Below, one piece after another: positions 1 to 11,774 of a stretch of 64,000 nucleotides of DNA. Each line of letters starts with the position of its first letter. Within the stretch, counting starts at the first letter, position 1. The DNA is from Leidyana gryllorum EB-2025a (Eukaryota; Apicomplexa): NCBI GenBank assembly GCA_048772705.1, contig JBLWGC010000036.1:1-64000 (forward strand), in the 5' to 3' direction. The notes under the pieces were generated by a model. The model made no database searches. It was not told the origin of the DNA and saw nothing but the letters and a program-made list of their open reading frames with translations. The translations under genes and the position numbers were made by a program.

Positions 1-27
1 CAACCCCGTTGGTGCCAACTTGATCCA

Positions 28-696
28 TCATGGCCTCGACAGGGCCTTGAGTAATCTACCAATGTGGGTCATAGTTTGAGACATGTTGCTCGCGGCTGGA
101 GTGTTTACCCTCTGGAAGATGAGCATCATACGTTCGAGAGCTTCCTCGTGTTCGAGTGTGGTGGCGAGCTCCCATAAGGGCACCAGCACTGCACTGACGA
201 TTTGCAGGGGCGGATCCAATATGACCCATTCGGCTACTCGCCATTCGGGAGGGAACTGTCTGGTGACCAATGCAGCTTGAATCACTTTGATAGATCGGAT
301 GACGTGTTCATCTATGGTTGCACCTCGACCACTACTAACGAGTATTCGTAATCCATTGCAGGTTGCCACAAGATCATTCACAAACTCATTCTTCAAAACT
401 AACAAGGCGGCCGCTGCTCGTTCAGCCTCGGCTTGATCCTCCTGCTGCTGTTGTCGTTGTTGATTCGCGTTCCCTTCCGTAGTCTCGTCTTGTTCTTCCT
501 CCTCTTCTTCTTCGGCCATATCTTGATCGCCATTTGACGATCTGTGTTCACTCCTGCCCGGTGGCGAGTCGTCGCCATCTTCGTCGTCTTCGACCAGTCT
601 CTGGCCGCCGACGGAGGGCGCAGGACTGGGAGCACCGCCACTACTACTGTTGACTGGACTCTCGCCATCAGAATCATCAAAAAGCCCAGGACACAT
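28..696 (-). CDS. Hypothetical acidic protein (222 aa)
   Basis: Not recognised. From the first ATG in the frame the protein is 222 residues. The N-terminal half is low complexity, with Ser/Gly/Pro, a run of seven Glu and a Gln-rich tract. The C-terminal half (about residues 95-222) looks folded and helical, with Trp, Leu and Val spaced as in an alpha-helical domain, and may be the only structured part. It lies directly downstream of the SAMHD1-like gene on the same strand. A GT-AG intron can be drawn at the end of that gene (GTGAGTGG...TTTAG, about 38 nt) whose reading ends at a TAG only 5 bases before this ATG. I therefore cannot exclude that this is a distal part of that transcript rather than a separate gene. 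Confidence 0.45.
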   Translation of the reverse strand: MCPGLFDDSDGESPVNSSSGGAPSPAPSVGGQRLVEDDEDGDDSPPGRSEHRSSNGDQDMAEEEEEEEQDETTEGNANQQRQQQQEDQAEAERAAAALLVLKNEFVNDLVATCNGLRILVSSGRGATIDEHVIRSIKVIQAALVTRQFPPEWRVAEWVILDPPLQIVSAVLVPLWELATTLEHEEALERMMLIFQRVNTPAASNMSQTMTHIGRLLKALSRP

Positions 697-807
697 TACA
701 CTACTGCTTCTCGAATCCAGAAGTGAAGGCTCGACAGCTATTCTTGGCGCTGTCGCCTCGACGAGAACGATTGGACGGTGTCTCGACCGGCAGTCGATAA
801 GCACAGC

Positions 808-2954
808 TCATCTAAACACAGTTTCATCGTCAACACTTTTTCCACTCACCACAGGACTGCCATCGAGAGTTGATGGCCGGAATATATCGACCCTTTCCCT
901 ATCGTCGCTTAGCTTATTCGCCTTGCCCCATTTACTCAGCGCAAGCAGAGCAGCCTGCTGTACCGCGGGAGAGGTGGAACGACAGTAGACGCGCAACGAA
1001 TGCTGTCTCCAAGTGTCCGGAAACTGAGCTTTCCATTTATACGGCAGCTTCAATCGTGCCGCGTCAATGTCATTGGGTTCGTAGAACTGTACACTCTCCC
1101 AGGGAGAGTGTTCGTCGGTACCATAGTCATGGTGAGACACTGCGTCAGTAGTCAGTTAGTCGATTTGAGATTGAGCCCCCTACCATTGATTATCAGATCG
1201 TCAGCATTCAATTTACAGTGCTCAGCTCGCGCGGCAATCTGCTGTGCAATATCTTTCTGCTTTATCGTCGCGAGTTCTTCTTCGGTCTGCGCAACGTATT
1301 CTCCCACAAAGTGATAGAGCGTTCTGTGATCTAATCGGTCCATTATACGTTTGGCTCTGCGTATGAGAGATGAATGGAAACGTCTGCCGGGAGGAAAGAG
1401 ACATACCGCTGCAGTCGGGACCAGTTGTCGTGACCCAATACTGTTTCCTCAGCATCACCGTGTGTTCTATGTAAACACTTAATCCACTGAGCGCAAAGGG
1501 CAATCTGCCTTATCAAAGACATCCAGCGAGCGGAAACGTACACTCAACAGTCTGTCATCGAGGGTGATGTACTCCTCGACATCGTCGAGAGCCTCTCTCA
1601 TCCGGAAGATGGGCTGGACTTCGTCAAGGATATCGCCAACCTGAGAGGACGAGACTCTGTTTGAGAGGTCACAGCCTCCCCCCTCCTCACCATGTAGTTG
1701 ACAGCATCTGTCTTGCGATGGCGATATACTTTGCCAAACATTGTATATCGAGCGTGATAAAATTGGAAAACTTCAGCGTGCTCCTTGAACGAGAAGACTA
1801 TGCTGCCCCCGACTACATTGGAAAAGTCCATCATACGACTCGGGTCGAATTGGGGGAGCCCCTGTGCAATAGCAGCATCTCTCCGCAGATAGTCGAACCG
1901 ATCGACATCACATCCACATTGCTTATTTGCTGTCAGAGACTGTAAGAGGGCGCGAAGCGATGCTAGAATTCACTCACCAACGATTTGGGTGGCTATCGAT
2001 TCGAGCTGTGCGTAGGCGTCATTTTGCCAATCAAAAGATTTAGCATACACCCGATCATTCCACTGCGAGCCGACCATCGCGGCTTTGATCAATTCAGCTG
2101 TTCCCAGCTCATCCATCAAAATCCCCAGACGGCTTCCGCTCGCATCCAGCATATAATCAAAGAGTTTGAGTGACATGCTTTCATGACACCACTTGGGGTC
2201 TGGACACGGAGGATGAGCAACATAAACTGTTATGCTCACCAATCTTGCGAGCAAAGTGACTCTCAAATGTATGACTAAACGGACCGTGTCCAAGATCGTG
2301 ACACAGTCCAGCAATGCATATGGATTGGCTCAACGCTTGAGTATACCGATGGTTCAGATTCACACCGATCTTCCTATCAAGTCGTGCGCGTCCGCGGTGG
2401 TGAGCCCTTTTTGCGCCAGCGACTTACCCAGCCAGACTCTCGAACCAGGCTTTCGCCAAGTGACCCACTCCAAGACTGTGCTCGAACCGGGTGTGTTGGG
2501 CATTGGGAAAGACATAGTGAGAGAGACCCAATTGTTTGAGATCTGACGAGCGCGGAAGAGTCTTTGCATCGAGAACGGGAAGAAAAGCTTCCCAAGCCTG
2601 CCTCACCCCGTAAACGTTGCATCGGCTTTTGATCAATGACTGCCTCATACACTGGTCGGGGGAACAATAAGATCCCGTGAATCTGGGAGGAGAGCATCGC
2701 TAAGTTGGAGAGGGCCAGCAGCGGAGGCATACCTTATCCGCGCATCTTCGCATTTCTTTATCGGTTCTGAACTTCCGCTGACTGCACACACGCGTGTTGG
2801 CAACAACAGATTGGAGGGACAATCTGTCTTGGAGCCGAAGGTGTCCGAGGGGGCCCTCCGAATTGCGGGACAAGGCGAATTCCAAGTCCGGGAGATCCTC
2901 AATGCCAAGCGACTCCAATATCGGGAAGAGGTGGGACACCCCCGCTTCAGCCAT
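808..2954 (-). CDS. SAM and HD domain dNTP triphosphohydrolase (SAMHD1 type)
   Basis: Multi-exon gene for a deoxynucleoside triphosphate triphosphohydrolase of the SAMHD1 family, which hydrolyses dNTPs to deoxynucleoside and triphosphate. In order: a SAM-like helical segment (LFPILESLGIEDLPDLEF), 'IHGILLFP' and 'QRLRDLKQLGLSHYVF', the metal-ligand His in 'HTRFEHSLGVGHL', the HD pair in 'IAGLCHDLGHGPFSH', then 'DVDRFDYLRRD', which supplies the fourth ligand Asp. The family C-terminal part follows, with 'RTLYHFVGE' and 'LRVYCRS'. Introns are short, for example a 64-nt one joining 'QRLR' to 'DLKQLG'. The coding frame continues upstream of the first ATG without another ATG, so an extra 5' exon is possible. 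The 3' end is either the TGA at 808 or about 100 bases further on after one more intron. Confidence 0.85.
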
Positions 2955-3278
2955 AGCCTCCTCGAAGGGATTGTTTGATGCCACCTTTTTAGTTAGTCGT
3001 TGACGATCAATCACGGATAACTGGCATGGGCCCGGCGAAGAGTGGGAGAAATCAACTCCCGATAGGATATGTCGTGACCGGAGAGGTCCCTTCAGCAATA
3101 CTTGCAATGGAGGAGTCTGGCTTCACGTAAGATGGCACATGTACTTACTTTGGGACTTGTTCAGCGGAGAGAGTCCATCCCCGATCAAAGTATACTGCCA
3201 TTCTGGCTGGAGTCTCTCCCTGACACCACCGAAAGTCAGACGCTGGTCACTCATAGACAAAAAAAGTTGACAAGTGCC

Positions 3279-6200
3279 ATGTCTGAGCTGGAGGATGGTC
3301 AGCAGTCTAAGCGAAGGAGGTCCGAAGCTGACGACTTGAGCGCTTTCCTGCCCAGCAATATTCCCGAGGAACAGCCGGCGGGAGCCAGTGTGACTGGCCC
3401 GTCGGAGGGTCCTCCAACTAGTCTTAGCCACGTGGCAGCAGGTGTATCTCTGAGCACGACCACTCTGAACTTAGAGTCTGAGGTTCTTGAGCTGCGGAGA
3501 GTATTGATAAGTCGCGATTCCGAGCTTCGTGAGTCACAATGGGCCCGAGAGCAAGCCGAAGGCGCCGCTCGAAGGTGTCAACAAGAGTTGCACGGTCTCC
3601 AAGCGAAAGACCAACGGCAGACAGAAGAGATAAATTCATTGCGGACACAATTGGGTCAGCGTGAAGAGCAACGCCGCTCTGAGGCTCAGCGAAGAGAGGA
3701 GTTGGAGTCGCAACTCAACCTCGAGCGCGATACCAACGCAACTCGCATGAGTGCCTTTCGGAATGAAATCGAAGCCTTGCAGGAGGAAGTTTCTCGACAA
3801 GCGGCCCAATTTGCCCGAGAATCTGCCTCAGTGGTCAGTGACATGGCCATGGCGGAGAAGAAATTCATGAGTCTCCAATTTGCCCACACTCAATTGAAGG
3901 CAGCCTATGACGAAACACTGGAACAAAATCAAGCATTGCTGAAACAAGTCACCGAGCTACGAGCAAATGTTGCAGACCGCGAAACCGCCCTCCAGACTCA
4001 GATCGCTGCCTTGACGCAGGCCAAAGGAGAATGCTCCCGTCTACAAGAAAAGGTCGAGCAGCTTCAAATGGAGCTAAACAATCTCAAGCGCGAAACACAA
4101 CCATATTCCCGAAGAAGCGTCCTTCTGTCTGATGCCCTCCGTACAGCTGAATCAAGTCGCTCGGAGATGCAGTCTCTCCGCGAACGCTGTGAGTATCTCG
4201 AAGCGCAGAACGAAGCATTCCGACAACGGTACCGTCATGCCTCCACCAATGATGAACAATTGGTAAGTCAGCGGGAAGGGATGATGTGTCATCATTTGTG
4301 CCAACACAGTTAACCGAGGTGGAGGAGGCGCGGACGCGCATTGTGTCTCTCGAGAGGTCCCTGGCTGTGAGCAACAAGGCGGTGGAGGCTCTTGAGGAGC
4401 GGGCAAAGGCACTCGAGGGCGAGCTGACACAGTCCAAGCATGAAGCAGCTCGCTTCAAGCGCTTCAAAGAGACCCTTGAGGACCAAGCGACTGGCTTGTT
4501 GCGGAACGCTCAAGGCTTAGGTGGCAGGAATCCTCGAGACCTCTTACAGGAATTAGTGTAAGTTCCATTATCGCTGCTATCTATGTACACCACGTCCGTC
4601 GCTGCTTCCAGAGAGATGAAAGAGGCTTTGAGAGTGACCGAAGAGAGGTCAACTTTGGCCTTGGAAAAACAAGGCCGCGAGCTGACCGAAAAGATGAAAG
4701 AGATGGAGGAGACCGTTGCCGAGCACAATAGCCACAAAACGGCCATTATTCAACAGCTTTCTGAACAACAAGCCGTGCTGCGAACTCGATGGTAGGCAAA
4801 GGAGGCAGAGACAACTATCCACTCAACCCCTCTCCCCCCCGTCAGTGAGGAGTATATGCAACGAATCGGCGCTCTGGAAGCGGATTTGGCGCGTCAATCG
4901 GCATCCGAGAGACGTGTCACCACCGAGCTGCAAAACGCCCAGGAGGAACGAAACCGCCTGCAGCAGAGGGTAAGTCGAAGAGTGTTTGCCGCACAGCGCT
5001 GTCCACAACCGCTTTTCCATTCTCCAGTTGGAGTCGGCGAGTAATCAGGTGAAGCAGTCCCACGCAGCGACTCAAGAGGCACAGTCGGAGAAGTTACAAC
5101 TGGCAATGGTCGTTGCAATGAAGGACTCACAGATCAGCTTCCTTCAATCTCAGTACGACAAGGAGGCCGAGAGGTCGTCTCGTTTACTCAAGGAGATGGA
5201 AGAACTCACGGCCGGACGACAGAGTGTGCAGATGGAGTTAGCTGAGACTCGCAGACAGATTCAAGAGGCTATAAGTCGCCGCGAGGCAGTGGAGGTTGAG
5301 CTCACACAAAAGAAGACAGAGCTGAATCAACTTGAGTCCGCCAAGAGCTTCGTTGAACAGGAAGCTCGAGCTCTCCGGGAGGAGTTGGTCTCGGAAGGGA
5401 AGCGCTATAATGAAGGCCGACGTGTGCTGGACGAACAAGCGGTCAAACTGGAGGGATGGCTGCGTCAGACGCAGGGCGAGAATGCCACTCTGCGAGAGAC
5501 ATTGAAGGAGAGAGACATGGACTTGAACCGCCGCAACGAGACTCTGCAATTGCGTGAAATGGAGTTGCACAAGGCAACACAGACCTTAGAGGTGCTCAAG
5601 AATGAGCTCCAAGCAGCTCAAGCGAAACGCACAGAGTTGGAAAGGGACTTCTCCGTCCTTCAGGCCGAGACGCAGGAGAAGGAACGACAAATGCTCAATC
5701 TGCGCAAAGATTTCCACAGCTTATATGAACTGAGTAATATTGCCAACAATTCGGGCAACAATACTCCCCGGACGTCTGAAGCTGGCTTAACACCCGCCTC
5801 GTCGAAACGCCCATCATTGGCACCTATTTCGACGATTATAGATCCTGTGAATCCGGCCACAGCTGCAACGGCAGGCCAGAAACTCATTGAGTCTCTCCGG
5901 TAAGTCTTGCGACCCTCTCTCTCACCTCATTTCCCCCTCCCTCTCTCTCAACAGCGACCAAATCGACGATCGGGATCGGCGCATCAAACAGCTGGAAGAT
6001 GCCTATAAAGAGTTGGAGAACGAGGCTGAACAAGTCTTGAAACCACAGATCGATCGACTAAAGGAGGAGCTCGAGACTGCTGAGAAGAAGCTCGAAGTTG
6101 CCCACGGCTCTGTGGCCGAACTCGAGAGACAGTTGCAGCAGGAGGTAAGACTGAGGTGCAAATCTGTCTGTCTCGCACACGCGTGTCTTTAGGGCAAGAA

Positions 6201-7778
6201 TAGCCACGCGTTACGCGCTCGCGTCGAAGAGGTCGAGGAACTCAAGACAGCCGCCGAGACGCGGGTACTCGAAGTGGCCAGTAAACTACAAGAAGCCCAT
6301 CAGAAACTCGAGGAGATTGCCAACAATACACGTCGTACCGAAGAGGAACTTGAAACCGCCAGAAACAGCTATAGAGCTGTTGTGCAAGCGCACGCTGCCG
6401 ATATGCAACAAGTTGAATCCACCAATACCGAGAGAGCCCGTTTGCTGGAGTCTATCGAAGAGGCCCGTAAGGATGTCGACAACATCAACAGAGAAAGAGC
6501 CAAAGAAAGGTGAGGACTCAATCAAGTTGGCCTCCATCCAACTCTGACTACCACACACTTCAGAGCGGAGTTTGAGAGGTTTATGTCCAAAGCTCGATCT
6601 GACCACTCTGCCCTTCAAAAGGCCTACGATGACCTTCAGCAGGAGTTCAATACTTTGGCTCCCAAGTTGCTAATGTAAGACCCACATCGCGTACCCCTCC
6701 ATCTCCCACTCTCTCTCTCACAGGGCCGAACAGTCAACAGAGTCGAACACCACTGAGACTGTGCTGCAAATTCAGTGCAGTCAGGCGATCAGACAACGAG
6801 ACTCGCTGGCGGTAAGTACCCTATTTGAGACAGTGCCTTACAAAACCTTCCGAATACTTGCAGACGGAGGTGGAGGCGCTGAAAATTGATGCAGCGCAAC
6901 TGAGAGCCCGCAACAGTGCCGTTGAAGCCACTCTGGAGCAGCTGAGGGGACAGCTGAACGAGTCTAACAAGAAGATGGGAGAGGTGAGTCATTGATTGCC
7001 CAACTGTGACATTTGACGGCACACCTTCTGCAGTTACGCCGCAAGATGGCCGCCCAAGCCTCTATTTACGCCCCGGAGGTGCTGTTGGAACGCGCGACTC
7101 TCCAAAAACAGGTGGAGGAGGTGGAAGCTGAGAAGGTGGCCCTCGAAGAAAAGTATTCGAAACTATTAGCCGACCTGAGTGAGGAGAGAGCCGCACAGAA
7201 ACCGATCCGAACAGAGTAAGCGTTTCTCTCTCTCTCTTCTGAACACGAATGTGCACAGATTGACCCAGAAGGAGTCAGAACTGAAAATCATGAAGGTTCA
7301 GGTTCTCAAACTTCAGAAGGGAATGGATATGCTGAACGAGCAATACCAAATTGCTTTGGCTTCACACAAATTGCCGGCTGCTCCTCCGGAGAAACTCAAA
7401 ATACCGGATCAAGCTGTAAAGGATCTAACGACCATTCTGCGACAAAGTATTCGATATGCGCTATTGGGCAGCTTGATGATCCGAGTACGACCAGGCGCTC
7501 TGGAGAAAGGCGCTCCTTCCATCTTGGCCCCATCAGTATGCGACGCGAGTCGCAAGCGGCCCCGTAGCAGCGATGACGACTCTGATCTGCTTAACCCAAC
7601 GCCCAAGCAACTGGTCAGACGGCCAGACCTCCCACATACGGGAGGCGACTCGAACACCGCCTCAGACCGATCGCGACTTCAAACGCCGTCTCCCCCCAAA
7701 GATGGCGCAACGTCGGGAGGGGTGGGCTCCCAAACCGTGGCAGCTCCACTTCAAGGGGCCTCTCATTCAAGTGCCTAA
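3279..7778 (+). CDS. Long coiled-coil protein, nucleoporin TPR/MLP-like
   Basis: About a dozen exons encode roughly 1,300 residues that are almost entirely Glu/Gln/Arg/Leu heptad coiled coil. A basic nuclear-localisation-like cluster (SKRRRSEADD) sits near the start and another (SRKRPRSSDDD) near the end, after a helix-breaking tail. This architecture, with NLS-like clusters at both ends, resembles TPR/Mlp nuclear-basket proteins. Myosin-tail-like or centrosomal coiled-coil proteins are alternatives, since coiled coils give weak family evidence. Clear splice sites include GTAAGTCAGC at 4264 with CACAG at 4309, and GTAAGTCTTG near 5902 with CAACAG near 5955. The frame is open from 3102, but the ATG in 'MSELEDGQQSKRRR' is the more natural start. 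It is divergent from the SAMHD1-like gene and convergent with the formin gene. Confidence 0.6.
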
Positions 7779-7992
7779 ATCTTGGTGTGAGTCAGTGATC
7801 TTTCATCGCGAATGTTGCGTCTCCACGATGAGATTGTGTGGAGCACGGAGACAGAGGAACGAACACACACACAGACACACACACACACCGCCACCACCCC
7901 AGCACGAGAAGTGACAGCGTCCACCCCTGCTGCCGTGAGGTCGAGTCTTGCCTCCTTTGCCGCCTCCACGAGAGCTCGCCGCCGCTACTCAA
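7779..7992. other. Convergent intergenic spacer with CA microsatellite
   Basis: Spacer between the 3' ends of the coiled-coil gene and the formin gene. It holds an (AC)n run at about 7864-7888. Open frames through it are dinucleotide artefacts (repeated Thr-His or Val-Cys). Confidence 0.6.
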
Positions 7993-10900
7993 CTATTTCC
8001 CGCCTTTGCCCTTTCGTTTCTGTTCCCGATCTATCTTATCTTGCTTGGCTTTGCGCTTGTTGTCCATGGCCCTGGCGAAAGAGAAGACGTCCTTAACAAA
8101 TTTGGCTGGTTTGAGCTTGGCAACGGACTGATCAGTCTCGCCGAACAACTTGGCGACTGTGACGAACAGGTCTTTGACGTTCTTGATTGCTTCCCGCAAC
8201 TGAGGAATCTCGTTCGCTTTATCTCGCATGAAATCTCCTATGATCCGCTCTAAAGGATCTTTGTCAGCCGATGATGCGTTCGTTTTCGACGCTGTGTCCT
8301 GTGCCTGCTTCAATCTGGTCATCCCCGCTTCCAAGGCATTGATATTCGTATCTATCGCATCAACATCGACCTTGTCGTCCACCGCTTCACATGCCACCAT
8401 TTCCTCCCGCGCCTTCAAACACTCTCGATCATGATCCCACAGAAGCTAAAACACCAATAAACCGAAACCACGATATACACACACACAACCTACATCGATC
8501 ATGTAATCCGTGAAGGTGCGAATGGGAGGGGTGGTGGTTTTGATCGTATCAAGCTTCTCCAGGACATTCAACTTGAACCCTGGAATATCCGATTGATTCA
8601 GAGTATTGCCAACTTTGAGAATAGCTAGTAGTAGTGATCGGAACTTCTCTGAGTCTCTAATTGACTTCAATGCAGCCGTCAATCGATCCGTCGGCATTTG
8701 TATGTCCACCACCGCCGAGTCAAAAGCAGCAATGTATTGAGCAGCCGCCAAACGCTGCCGCATCAAGGGTACACCAAGCATAGCCGCCACAAACTGCTCT
8801 GGAATATCAATCTTTGTCAAGTCACCCCCGGCCTTGATGTATTCCTGCACCGCCACCTCATCCTCTTTCTCTGGCAGAATCTTCTCCAAGACACCCATAT
8901 CCTCAACACTAAGTTTCTGCAAACCCACTTGTCCCCATCTGCTGCCCACACGCTACACTCACAGTCGTATCCAAATCCAAGACTGCATCCCTCAGTTCCA
9001 AGAAAGTCATCTTCTTGAACTTATTCAAAGCAATGTTCATATTGTAGTGACGCTTGCCATCAGGGATAACACGGATAGCCTGAAACACACACACACAATT
9101 CTACTCGTCCTGTGCAAGTCTCCCAACCTACCGTTACTTTTGCTGCCTTCTTCTTCGCCTGGTCTCCATCTTCAGCCTTTTTGGGCTGAACGACAAATGT
9201 CTCCTGGATATCAGACAATGGTAAGTTCGAGAAGTACTCATGGAAAGCATTCTGGAACACTGTCCCCGAAGGGTCATCAATCGGATCCCAAGCCAATCTC
9301 TTCGGCTTCGCCTTCACCGGTGCCCCTCCTCCCTTCGATGCCCCCTTCTTGGGTGGTGGTCCTTTCTTCGGGGGAGGTGGCTTGCCTCCAGGACCTTTGC
9401 CGGGGGGCCCGGGTTTCTTCCCTGGTGCCCCAGGGGCGCCCGCTTTGGGAGGAGGAGGCTTCGCTCCTGGAGCGGCTACCGCCTTAGCTGCTCCTGTGCC
9501 AGCTGCTGGAGCTATGCTGGCTTTCACGCCGAAACTCATTGGCGCATTCTTCTCTTCAATCTCGAGTGTCACGTCGTCGTCCACCATGTCAGAGGCGGCT
9601 AACTGAGTAAGGACATCCGGGTGCAGCAGTTCCATCACGCCACTGCCAAGCAGTGTTTGCACATCTGAATACTCGAGATTCTACCGCATCGTCTTGCCAG
9701 GGCCTACCACTATCAGACAATTTCCCACCGGCTATACCGGGAGGCATGCTCACAGCGACAGCTCCAGAGGCAGTTTGTGTCAACTTAGGGCCACCAGCCG
9801 GTCCTTGAGCGTTCGCAGGCGCTCCGGGAGGCCCACCACCTCCTCCGGTATCGCCACCCGGCAAATGAAAGGCGATTGGTTGATTCGCTACCATCGGTAA
9901 CCCTCCATATGTTGTTGTGCCTTCTGAGGCTTCCGGGACTGGGGGTGGGGGGGGAGGCTGGCTTCCGCCTTGAGCACCAAGCATGTTCAGCCCTCCACCT
10001 GGCATACCACCGCCCATCATTCCTCCACCTAACATACCGCCGCCCCCCATCATCCCTCCACCTGGCATACCGCCACCCCCCATCATCCCTCCGCCCAGCA
10101 TACCGCCACCCCCCATCATTCCGCCCCCCATCATTCCTCCACCTGGCATACCGCCACCCGGCATACCACCGCCCCCCATCATTCCTCGACCTCCCATACC
10201 CCCGCCCATTCCAGGGCCACCTCGACCCCCCGCGGCTCCAAAACCCGCGCCCATTCCACCAAAGCCGGTCGGTCCAGTGTCGTTCAAGTATGGCAACCAA
10301 ATTCCTACGTCCTGCGCTGACAGTGTCGGAAGACCCACCTGGCCTGGACCGGCCCCTCGCCCTCCAGTTCCTTGTATTGACATTTGTGGAACGAACGACC
10401 CACCAACTTGAGGCATCTGGCCAAGTGGACCTCCACCAAAGGCATGAGTCTGGGCAAATTGCTGACCCTGGTTCAGGGCGCCGCTCAGTGTTGGGATAGC
10501 CTGATTCATTGCTGGGATAGGAGGTGCTTGCTGATTGATCTGAGGTTGCGGAAATGGAAAAGGCTACTAAACAGGGCTCGGAGGCACGTGGTTAATAGCA
10601 TGCAAACACAGGGAAGCGAAAAGTGGTAGAGAGCCGGAGGGCAGCAAAAGCATGGCTGGCCTCGGCTAAGTTTGTGTGCCGCACACAAGGTGGGCACGCC
10701 GCACACTTGGTGGGCCATTTGGGAAGGTCTTGGGACTGGGAAAGGGGTGTCTACGGTGTGTATGAGCCGTCCAGGCGACATGACGAGGCAGAGGGACCCT
10801 ACCGTGCGTAGACTCTTTTTGGTAGACCATAGACCATAAACGATATAGCTGGACTGACTAACGCCGTTTCACCTCATTCCCCCCTCAATGGGATCTTACA

Positions 10901-11654
10901 TCTCAGTGTACAGTGTGTATCCGGGACTTGGGAAACATGATTTGGGGCGGCAATCCTAATGGTGTGTGAGTCCCATAGCAGAGAGAGTGAAGACTGAGGT
11001 GCCTGACCTCCTCCCTTAGCCGGTGACCCTTTCGGGGGCGGGCCTTTCGGAGGCATCCCTTTGGGACCCCCCTTCGAAGGACCTTTCGGTGGTGGCGGTT
11101 TCCCTGGCGGCGCCGACAAATGCACTCCCACTTGCAACCATCTCAAGCGTTCCTTGCGATCCTCGAAAAGCTTCACATCGGGAAGCACAGTGGTGTTCCC
11201 GAGAGTCATCGCCGTGATCTTCTGCCCAGCTATGATTCACTTCAAGTCATCTTAGTGTTTCTCGCACCCCGCACCATCTTGAAGGTCCCATGTGATCTAT
11301 CAGGTTTACGTCGTTCCCACCGGAACCGCTAGGGATCATGTTAGCACTCCAATTCCCCTCCTCGACCAACCCCCACAGCTACCCCCCGGCACCGGCACTC
11401 AGCGGGGCGGTCGACTGCTGCGCACCAGGTAGGAAACCCTCCCAGAAGTCTGTAGCCTGTTGGCCGGAGCCAATCCGGCGAATTGTGTGTCTCGACCCGG
11501 GCCGGCCGGCGGAGACACGGGGAGACACGGGAAGACACACGTGTGTACTTACCTTTTCGTTGCGTGCCGCGAACCAGAAATACCGTTGTGACCAACTATG
11601 CGTCCACTGGCTGTAAGCCCCGGTAGGGGGAATGCGGCGGCTGCGTAGGTCCAT
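7993..11654 (-). CDS. Formin (FH1-FH2 actin nucleator)
   Basis: Formin that nucleates and elongates unbranched actin filaments. The FH2 domain is spread over several exons between about 9340 and 8000. It includes 'PKRLAWDPIDDPSGTVF', 'NKFKKMTFLELRDAVLDL', 'KLSVEDMGVLEKILP' and the diagnostic 'GNTLNQSDIPGFKLNVLEK'. Two proline-rich FH1-type stretches precede it ('KPPPPKAGAP' and 'SQPPPPPPVPE'), plus a large Gly-Met repeat. The N-terminus appears to start at 11654 with an exon ending '...SQRYFWFAARNEK' before a GTAAGTAC donor. A roughly 220-nt intron then joins it in phase 0 to 'RFRWERRKPDRSHGTFKM' and 'KITAMTLGNTTVL', which reads like a PH-type fold. The C-terminus ends in a basic tail (KRKGKGGK), DAD-like in position only. 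Short CA repeats occur in its introns. FH2 identity is secure; the N-terminal exon chain is less so. Confidence 0.85.
9990..10200 (-). repeat. Gly-Met coding repeat in formin
   Basis: Imperfect tandem repeat of about 27-30 bases encoding variants of 'GGGMMGGGGMPGG' and 'GGGMLGG', at least ten units. It lies N-terminal to the FH1 prolines. On the opposite strand the same DNA reads as a Pro/Ile-rich frame, which is a shadow. Confidence 0.85.
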
Positions 11655-11774
11655 TTTTGGTTCTGTTCTAAGTTCAGTTGTGTTCCATCTTTGTTTGTAG
11701 CTACTGTCATGCACTCTCGAGAAACCTATGCTTTTTGTGTGTCCCACACGTGTTTGGCTCTTCTGCTTAGCCTG

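Noticed and set aside
2955-3107. Start of the SAMHD1-like gene at 3107
   Set aside because: The codon there is TTG; the first in-frame ATG is at 2954, so either that is the start or an upstream exon exists.
7779-7992. Short minus-strand frames rich in Cys-Val over the CA repeat
   Set aside because: Dinucleotide-repeat artefacts in a convergent spacer.
9983-10411. Proline/isoleucine-rich plus-strand frame
   Set aside because: Reverse reading of the formin Gly-Met repeat.
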